The position numbers were made by a program, and so were the translations under genes. 64,000 bases of DNA, from NCBI RefSeq assembly GCF_003991205.1, contig NZ_RXOZ01000031.1, forward strand, positions 124,001-188,000. The letters are read 5' to 3'. Source of the DNA: Georgenia sp. SYP-B2076 (lineage in GTDB: Bacteria > Actinomycetota > Actinomycetes > Actinomycetales > Actinomycetaceae). The notes under the pieces are model-generated. The model ran no database searches, was not told the origin of the DNA, and saw nothing but the letters and a program-made list of their open reading frames with translations. This document shows positions 59,197 to 64,000 of the stretch, one piece after another (within the stretch, counting starts at the first letter, position 1; every line of letters starts with the position of its first letter).

Positions 59197-59294
59197 GATC
59201 GCGCCACAAACGCGGGGACGGCGCACAAGCGGATGGCGGACTTACGCCAATCTTGTCCTCTGGGAGGCGGACTCGATCGCGTATGTGGCGCGAT
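59197..59294. repeat. R2 element, copy D (98 bp, 12-bp inverted ends)
   Basis: Ends GATCGCGCCACA and TGTGGCGCGATC. Homologous along its length to the reverse complement of copy A. It lies 32 bases upstream of the DUF559 start codon, and the A-D similarity continues into that gene's first codons. Confidence 0.8.
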
Positions 59295-59471
59295 CCGCCC
59301 GCCAGCTCCAGGGTCCGTGGCCCGGCAAGCCAGGCCGGCCGCCGCCGGCGCCGCTCGGGCCTCCGAAGGCCCACTCAGCCGCACCCTCTGCCCCCAAACT
59401 TGTAGGACTCCCACAACCGACCGTGACGGAACACGCGCGGCTCCCGCAACGATGCGTGGGGAAGCAACAAC

Positions 59472-59477
59472 TACGCT
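59472..59477 (+). promoter_or_regulatory. -10 element of accD (leaderless)
   Basis: TACGCT followed by seven bases and GTG 59485. Confidence 0.55.
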
Positions 59478-59484
59478 TCGTTGG

Positions 59485-61125
59485 GTGACTGAGACGACCA
59501 CGCCGGCCAAGGCCGCACCCTCCGCCCCCTCATCGGGCACCTCCACCACGGCGGAGAAGCTGGCCGACCTCGCCGCCCGCACACAGCAGGGGCTGATCGC
59601 CCCGGCGGCGACGGCCGCGGAGAAGCAGCACGCGCGCGGCAAGAAGTCCGCCCGCGAGCGCGTCGAGGCGCTGCTCGACCCGGGCTCCTTCACCGAGCTG
59701 GACGCCTTCGCCACGCACCACTCGACGAACTTCGGCCTGGACAAGAAGCGCATCGCCGGCGACGGCGTCGTCACGGGCTTCGGCACCGTGGACGGTCGCC
59801 AGGTGTGCATCTACTCCCAGGACTTCTCCGTCTTCGGCGGCTCCCTCGGGGAGATGCACGGGAACAAGATCACCAAGGTCATGGACCTGGCTCTGCGCAC
59901 GGGCGTGCCGCTCATCGGCATCTCCGACGGCGGCGGCGCCCGCATCCAGGAGGGCGTCGCGGCGCTGACCCAGTTCGCGGAGATCTTCCGCCGCAACGTG
60001 GCCGCCTCGGGCGTCATCCCCCAGATCTCCCTGATCCTGGGCCCGTCCGCCGGCGGGGCCGTGTACTCCCCCGCGCTGACGGACTTCATCGTCATGGCCG
60101 AGGGCACCTCGAACATGTTCATCACCGGCCCCGACGTCATCAAGGCAGTCACGGGCGAGGAGGTCGGCTTCGAGGAGCTCGGGGGCGCGGCCACCCACAA
60201 CCAGCGCTCCGGCGTCGCCCACTACCAGGCCGCCGACGAGGACGACGCCATCGACTACGTCCGCGCCCTCCTGTCCTACCTGCCGGCGAACAACCTGTCC
60301 GAGCCCCCCGCGTGGCCGATCAGCCACGACGAGGCCGCGGCCGCGTTCGACATCACCGACGCCGACCGCGAGCTCGACACGCTGGTGCCGGACTCGGACA
60401 ACCAGCCCTACGACATGCGCACGGTCATCGACCACGTCCTCGACGACGGCGAGCTGCTCGAGGTCCAGCCCGGCTTCGCGCCCAACATCATCACGGCCTT
60501 CGGCCACGTCGAGGGCCGCCCGGTGGGTGTGGTGGCGAACCAGCCGCTGCAGATGGCCGGCACCCTCGACATCAACGCCTCCGAGAAGGCCGCCCGGTTC
60601 GTGCGCACCTGCGACGCCTTCAACGTCCCGGTCCTGACGTTCGTGGACGTGCCCGGCTTCCTGCCCGGCATCGACCAGGAGTGGAACGGGATCATCCGCC
60701 GCGGCGCGAAGCTCATCTACGCCTACGCGGAGGCGACCGTCCCCCTGGTCACGCTCATCACCCGCAAGGCGTACGGCGGCGCCTACATCGTCATGGGCAG
60801 CAAGAAGCTCGGCGCGGACGTGAACCTCGCCTGGCCCACCGCGCAGATCGCCGTCATGGGCTCCGGCGGCGCCGTGAACATCCTTCAGCGCGGCGCCCTG
60901 AAGAAGGTCGCGGAGGAGGGTGGCGACGTCGAGGCCGAGCGCGCCCGGCTCGTCGCGGAGTACGAAGAGGCGCTCGTGAACCCCTGGGAGGCCGCCGAGC
61001 GCGGGTACATCGACGGCGTGATCACCCCGGCGGACACCCGCGCGCAGATCGTGCGGGCCCTGCGGGCGCTGCGCACCAAGCGGGCGAGCGGCCCCGCCAA
61101 GAAGCACGGGAACATCCCGCTGTGA
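59485..61125 (+). CDS. accD: Acyl-CoA carboxylase beta (carboxyltransferase) subunit, AccD/PccB type
   Basis: A 546-residue carboxyltransferase that moves CO2 from biotin to acetyl- or propionyl-CoA, feeding fatty-acid and methylmalonyl-CoA synthesis in the cytoplasm. The N-terminal half has [36 protein letters not shown], and the oxyanion loops [17 protein letters not shown] and [17 protein letters not shown]. The C-terminal half has [20 protein letters not shown] and [20 protein letters not shown]. Length and motifs match actinobacterial AccD5. The GTG start follows a leaderless TACGCT box; upstream open frame belongs to the R2 region. It overlaps the epsilon-subunit gene by four bases. The biotinylated alpha subunit is not in the window. 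Confidence 0.95.
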   Translation: MTETTTPAKAAPSAPSSGTSTTAEKLADLAARTQQGLIAPAATAAEKQHARGKKSARERVEALLDPGSFTELDAFATHHSTNFGLDKKRIAGDGVVTGFGTVDGRQVCIYSQDFSVFGGSLGEMHGNKITKVMDLALRTGVPLIGISDGGGARIQEGVAALTQFAEIFRRNVAASGVIPQISLILGPSAGGAVYSPALTDFIVMAEGTSNMFITGPDVIKAVTGEEVGFEELGGAATHNQRSGVAHYQAADEDDAIDYVRALLSYLPANNLSEPPAWPISHDEAAAAFDITDADRELDTLVPDSDNQPYDMRTVIDHVLDDGELLEVQPGFAPNIITAFGHVEGRPVGVVANQPLQMAGTLDINASEKAARFVRTCDAFNVPVLTFVDVPGFLPGIDQEWNGIIRRGAKLIYAYAEATVPLVTLITRKAYGGAYIVMGSKKLGADVNLAWPTAQIAVMGSGGAVNILQRGALKKVAEEGGDVEAERARLVAEYEEALVNPWEAAERGYIDGVITPADTRAQIVRALRALRTKRASGPAKKHGNIPL

Positions 61126-61568
61126 GCGCCACGACCGAGCGCCCCGCGAAGGCGCCGCACGTCACTCCCGCCGCGCGGCGCGCCCCCGGTGCCGCGCTTG
61201 CCGGCCTGCTGGGCGGCGTCCCGGCGCGCAGCGCGAGCTCGCCCGAGGGATGGACCACCGGCGGCGAGGACGACGCCGTCGCCGCTGCGCTCGTCCGGCC
61301 CGGCGCGGGCCCCGACGGCGGCGCGGACGCCGCGCTCGCGACGCCGCCGCCACCGGCCGTGCGCGTCGTGCGTGGGCGGCCGGACGAGCTCGAGCTCGCC
61401 GCGCTCGTTGCGGGCATCGTCGCGGCACGCACCCACGTTTACGAGCTCGGAGGGCTGCCCGACGAGTCCGCGGAGCCGGTCCGCGGCCGCTGGACCGACC
61501 GCGCCCGCCGCCTGGGCATGACGCCCGCGCCAGGTGCCGGCGCGTGGCGCTGGTCCCTGCACCCATGA
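61122..61568 (+). CDS. accE: Acyl-CoA carboxylase epsilon subunit
   Basis: A 148-residue small subunit that stabilises actinobacterial AccA-AccD complexes. The conserved part is the C-terminal half: [20 protein letters not shown], then [20 protein letters not shown] ending in a Trp-Ser-x-His-Pro tail. The N-terminal 85 residues are Ala/Pro-rich and longer than in M. tuberculosis AccE5, which itself has a variable, disordered N-terminus. The GTG start overlaps the accD stop (GTGA), so translation is coupled. R1 repeats begin five bases after the stop codon. Confidence 0.85.
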   Translation: MSATTERPAKAPHVTPAARRAPGAALAGLLGGVPARSASSPEGWTTGGEDDAVAAALVRPGAGPDGGADAALATPPPPAVRVVRGRPDELELAALVAGIVAARTHVYELGGLPDESAEPVRGRWTDRARRLGMTPAPGAGAWRWSLHP

Positions 61569-61573
61569 GTGCT

Positions 61574-61616
61574 GGTGAGCGGTCATCTTCTCAACGCCGG
61601 TGAGCGGTCATCTACT
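61574..61616 (+). repeat. R1 repeat variant, two direct copies
   Basis: GGTGAGCGGTCATCTTCT at 61574-61591 and GGTGAGCGGTCATCTACT at 61599-61616. The AAGT of the usual core is ATCT here. The inverted partner is at 61682-61699. Confidence 0.75.
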
Positions 61617-61681
61617 GGCACGGCCGGACCCTGTCCCGCACCTCGCACCGGAGGCCGCCGCGCTCACCGGACCGCCCGGTT

Positions 61682-61699
61682 AGTACTTGACCTCTCGCC
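61682..61699 (-). repeat. R1 repeat, reverse arm
   Basis: AGTACTTGACCTCTCGCC, reverse orientation, 65 bases after the preceding direct copy. It lies 30 bases before the -10 box of the DUF885 gene. Confidence 0.7.
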
Positions 61700-61729
61700 G
61701 GCGGGGGGGGGCGGCGGGGGGACGAGCGC

Positions 61730-61735
61730 TACGCT
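61730..61735 (+). promoter_or_regulatory. -10 element of the DUF885 gene (leaderless)
   Basis: TACGCT followed by seven bases and GTG 61743. Confidence 0.55.
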
Positions 61736-61742
61736 CCCAGCT

Positions 61743-63434
61743 GTGACCGAGCCGATGCGTACCCCCACCCCCACCGACGCCGTCGCGGACGCCTACGTGG
61801 CCCGCAGCGTCGAGCTCGACCCGCTGGCCGCCACCGAGCTGGGCCTGCCCGGGTTCGACCACCTCCTGCCGGACCTCTCCCCCGCCGGCATCGAGGCGCG
61901 CGCCGCCCTCGAGCGCAGCACCCTCGCCGCGCTCGACGGCACCGAGCCCCTGGACGACGTCGATCGCGTCACCCACGCCGCCATGCGCGAGCGCCTGGGC
62001 CTCGCCGTCGAGCTGGCCGAGGCCGGTGAGCTCACCCGCGAGCTCAACGTCATCGCCTCCCCCGTGCAGGCGCTCCGCGACACGTTCGACCTCATGCCCG
62101 CGAGCACGAGCCAGGACTGGGAGGTCATCGCGACGCGCATGCAGGCGATCCCGGAGGCCCTCGAGGGGTACCAGGAGTCGCTGCGCACGGCCCGGGACGC
62201 CGGCGCCGTCGCCGCGCTGCGGCAGATCGAGGCGTGCATCAAGCAGGCGGACGACCTGGCGGACGCCGACTCCTCCTTCTTCACGACCTTCGTCCGAGGC
62301 GCGCGGCCCGACGGCGAGGCCCCGACCTCCGCGCTGGCCCAGGCGCTGGAGACGGGCGCCGCGGATGCCCGGCAGGCCTACGCCGACCTCGCCCGCATGC
62401 TCGGCGAGGAGCTGGCCCCCGAGGCGCCGGTGTCCGACGGCGTGGGTCGCGATCGCTATGCGCTGTGGTCGCGGGAGTTCCTCGGCGCCACCGTCGACCT
62501 CGACGAGACGTACGAGTGGGGCCTCGAGGAGCTCGCACACATCGTCGCCGAGCAGCAGGAGGTCGCGGACCAGCTCTACGGCGCGGGCACGCCCATCGAG
62601 GACGCCATGGCGCGCCTCGACGCCGATCCCGCCCGCATGCTGCGCGGCACCGACGCGCTGCGCGAGTGGATGCAGGCCACGTCGGACGCCGCCGTCGCCG
62701 CCCTGACCGACACGCAGTTCGACATTCCCGAGCCCGTGCGGCGCCTGGAGTGCCGGATCGCGCCGACGCAGTCCGGCGGGATCTACTACACCGGTCCCAG
62801 CGCCGACTTCTCCCGGCCCGGGCGCATGTGGTGGTCGGTGCCGCCGGGGGTGACCGAGTTCGCCACGTGGCGCGAGAAGACGACCGTCTTCCACGAGGGC
62901 GTGCCGGGCCACCACCTCCAGATCGGCCAGACGACCTACCGCGCCAACCTGCTGAACATGTGGCGGCGGATGGCGTCCTGGGTCAGCGGGCACGGCGAGG
63001 GCTGGGCGCTGTACGCCGAGCGCCTCATGGCCGACCTCGGCTTTCTCGACGACCCCGGGGACCGGATGGGCATGCTCGACGGTCAGCGCCTGCGCGCGGC
63101 CCGCGTGGTGCTCGACATCGGCGTCCACCTCGGCAAGACGGCGCCCGAGCAGTGGGGCGGCGGCACCTGGGACGCGGGCAAGGCGTGGGTGTTCCTCAAG
63201 GACAACGCCAATATGGCGCAGGGCTTCCTGGCCTTCGAGCTCGACCGGTATCTCGGCTGGCCCGGCCAGGCGCCGAGCTACAAGATCGGTCAGCGGCTGT
63301 GGGAGGAGATCCGCGACGAGTCCCGCGCGGCGGCTGAGTCACGCGGTGAGGCCTTCGACCTCAAGGCCTTCCACCGGCGGGCCCTCGACGTCGGGTCCGT
63401 CGGCCTGGACGCGCTGCGCGAGGCGCTCGTCTGA
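61743..63434 (+). CDS. DUF885 family metallopeptidase-like protein
   Basis: A 563-residue, mostly helical protein without signal peptide, so probably cytoplasmic. The zinc-site signature is FHEGVPGHHLQIGQ, a variant of HExxH typical of DUF885, followed by the helix with the likely third ligand in SGHGEGWALYAERLMADLG. The region PSADFSRPGRMWWSVPPGV is also characteristic. DUF885 members are thought to be zinc carboxypeptidases or dipeptidases related to the M32 group, but few have been tested. The start is set by the leaderless TACGCT box; the long upstream frame runs through R1 repeats. It does not belong to the conserved accDE block of M. tuberculosis, where maf follows accE5. Confidence 0.88.
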   Translation: MTEPMRTPTPTDAVADAYVARSVELDPLAATELGLPGFDHLLPDLSPAGIEARAALERSTLAALDGTEPLDDVDRVTHAAMRERLGLAVELAEAGELTRELNVIASPVQALRDTFDLMPASTSQDWEVIATRMQAIPEALEGYQESLRTARDAGAVAALRQIEACIKQADDLADADSSFFTTFVRGARPDGEAPTSALAQALETGAADARQAYADLARMLGEELAPEAPVSDGVGRDRYALWSREFLGATVDLDETYEWGLEELAHIVAEQQEVADQLYGAGTPIEDAMARLDADPARMLRGTDALREWMQATSDAAVAALTDTQFDIPEPVRRLECRIAPTQSGGIYYTGPSADFSRPGRMWWSVPPGVTEFATWREKTTVFHEGVPGHHLQIGQTTYRANLLNMWRRMASWVSGHGEGWALYAERLMADLGFLDDPGDRMGMLDGQRLRAARVVLDIGVHLGKTAPEQWGGGTWDAGKAWVFLKDNANMAQGFLAFELDRYLGWPGQAPSYKIGQRLWEEIRDESRAAAESRGEAFDLKAFHRRALDVGSVGLDALREALV

Positions 63435-63521
63435 CCTCGGCGGCGACGGCGGAGTCTCGCCGGCCGGGGTCGGTACGCGGGCGATCGGCACGTTCGCCGG
63501 ACGCGACGGCCTCACGACGGC

Positions 63522-63527
63522 TAGGTT
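63522..63527 (+). promoter_or_regulatory. -10 element of the last gene (leaderless)
   Basis: TAGGTT followed by six bases and ATG 63534. Confidence 0.4.
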
Positions 63528-63533
63528 TTCGGC

Positions 63534-64000
63534 ATGTCTGAGGAGCACAGGGCGGGGCAGCCCCTCGCAGGCCGGTCGGCGCGCCGGCACCGCCGCATGG
63601 CCGGTCACGGCGGAGCGGGGACGGGAGACGAGTCGTACCAGGACCGCACAGGCGACGACGCGCACCCCGGCGGCACCGGCGACGAGTCCCACATCGGCGG
63701 CACCGCGGATGACTCCCACCTCCCCGGGACCGGGAACGAGCCGCAACCGTTCGGAGGCGACGCCGCTTCCCCGTCCGGGCCGACGCCCCAGGCGCCGGTC
63801 ACCGGGCCCCGGCACGCCGCCCCCGGACCGGTGGACCAGCCGCCGCCAGCCGGTCCCGGCCACGCCTCGCCGCCCGGGGCTGCCGCGGGCCGGGCGCAGT
63901 CGACGACGGCCGAGCCGCCCGAGGCACGAGTCGCCCCGGTGAGCTGGGCGGCCAACACGGAGCCGCTCGCAGCCCCGCCGGTCACGCCTGCACCACCGCC
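63534..64000 (+). CDS. Unidentified Gly/Pro/Asp-rich protein, 3' end beyond window
   Basis: An open frame of at least 155 codons running off the window, starting MSEEHRAGQPLAGRSARRHR. The visible part is hydrophilic and low in complexity: imperfect repeats of GGTGDESH and GGTADDSHLPGTGNE, then Pro/Ala-rich sequence. No signal peptide, helix or domain is visible. It may be the disordered cytoplasmic tail of a membrane protein, a common architecture here (compare the LCP tails), but that is inference. A leaderless-type -10 box and G/C-ending codons support it as a real gene. The overlapping minus-strand frame (63605-63985) is judged a shadow. Confidence 0.5.
   Translation, partial: MSEEHRAGQPLAGRSARRHRRMAGHGGAGTGDESYQDRTGDDAHPGGTGDESHIGGTADDSHLPGTGNEPQPFGGDAASPSGPTPQAPVTGPRHAAPGPVDQPPPAGPGHASPPGAAAGRAQSTTAEPPEARVAPVSWAANTEPLAAPPVTPAPP

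Larger units (their letters stand above)
59166..59484. other. Intergenic region between DUF559 and accD
   Basis: 319 bases. The first third is R2 copy D (59197-59294); the rest shows only the accD -10 box near its end. No other feature seen. Confidence 0.6.

Overview
High-GC actinobacterial chromosome, most likely a member of the Micrococcales (a Georgenia- or Cellulomonas-like organism is plausible, but the genus cannot be fixed from this sequence). The evidence is the composition, GTG starts, LytR-CpsA-Psr (LCP) enzymes, cell-wall-binding repeat 2 (CWB2) proteins, an acyl-CoA carboxylase epsilon subunit, and the gene order purE-purK-gtrA ... birA-accD-accE. That order matches the Mycobacterium tuberculosis block Rv3275c-Rv3281. 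No rRNA, tRNA, CRISPR array or intact insertion sequence was seen.

Layout. 1-4.6 kb: two LCP phosphotransferases, a TetR regulator and a secreted CAP-domain protein. 4.7-10.5 kb: a decayed GH2 glycosidase, a repeat-filled gap, a three-gene ABC importer of the TrpXYZ type, and a CoA-binding protein. 10.8-22.4 kb: an acyltransferase, a subtilisin with three CWB2 repeats, two secreted 45-residue-repeat proteins, an acyltransferase-SGNH fusion, galE and a third LCP enzyme. 22.5-24.5 kb: a short (Aquifex-type) aconitase. 24.7-35 kb: a surface-polysaccharide locus with a polyprenyl-phosphate sugar transferase, four glycosyltransferases, a Wzx flippase, a Wzy polymerase and a Wzz/BY-kinase. 35.6-41.3 kb: a very large haem peroxidase with CWB2 and RTX repeats. 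42-45.5 kb: a class A penicillin-binding protein and a GerMN lipoprotein. 45.6-64 kb: the conserved purE-purK-gtrA / birA-accD-accE block. It is interrupted by two more 45-residue-repeat proteins, a two-component system, an adenylate cyclase and a DUF559 gene, and is followed by a DUF885 peptidase and an unidentified proline-rich ORF.

Functionally most of the window serves the cell surface. The sugar transferase starts a repeat unit on undecaprenyl phosphate, the glycosyltransferases extend it, Wzx/Wzy/Wzz export and polymerise it, the acyltransferases probably decorate it, and LCP enzymes could ligate it to peptidoglycan. CWB2 proteins and the repeat proteins would populate the resulting wall.

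The least explained material is intergenic. One family (called R1 here) is a palindromic repeat with consensus GGTGAGCGGTCAAGTNCT. It sits at all three boundaries of the two repeat-protein genes at 48.6-52.9 kb. A second family (R2, 87-100 bp with about 12-bp inverted ends, and an 80-bp relative R2') is usually next to short tandem repeats. R2 brackets the DUF559 nuclease-like gene that separates birA from accD. A decayed copy of R2 plus the start of a DUF559-like gene lies at 6.7-6.9 kb. Many genes also start within 6-8 nt of a TANNNT box, which suggests leaderless transcripts.
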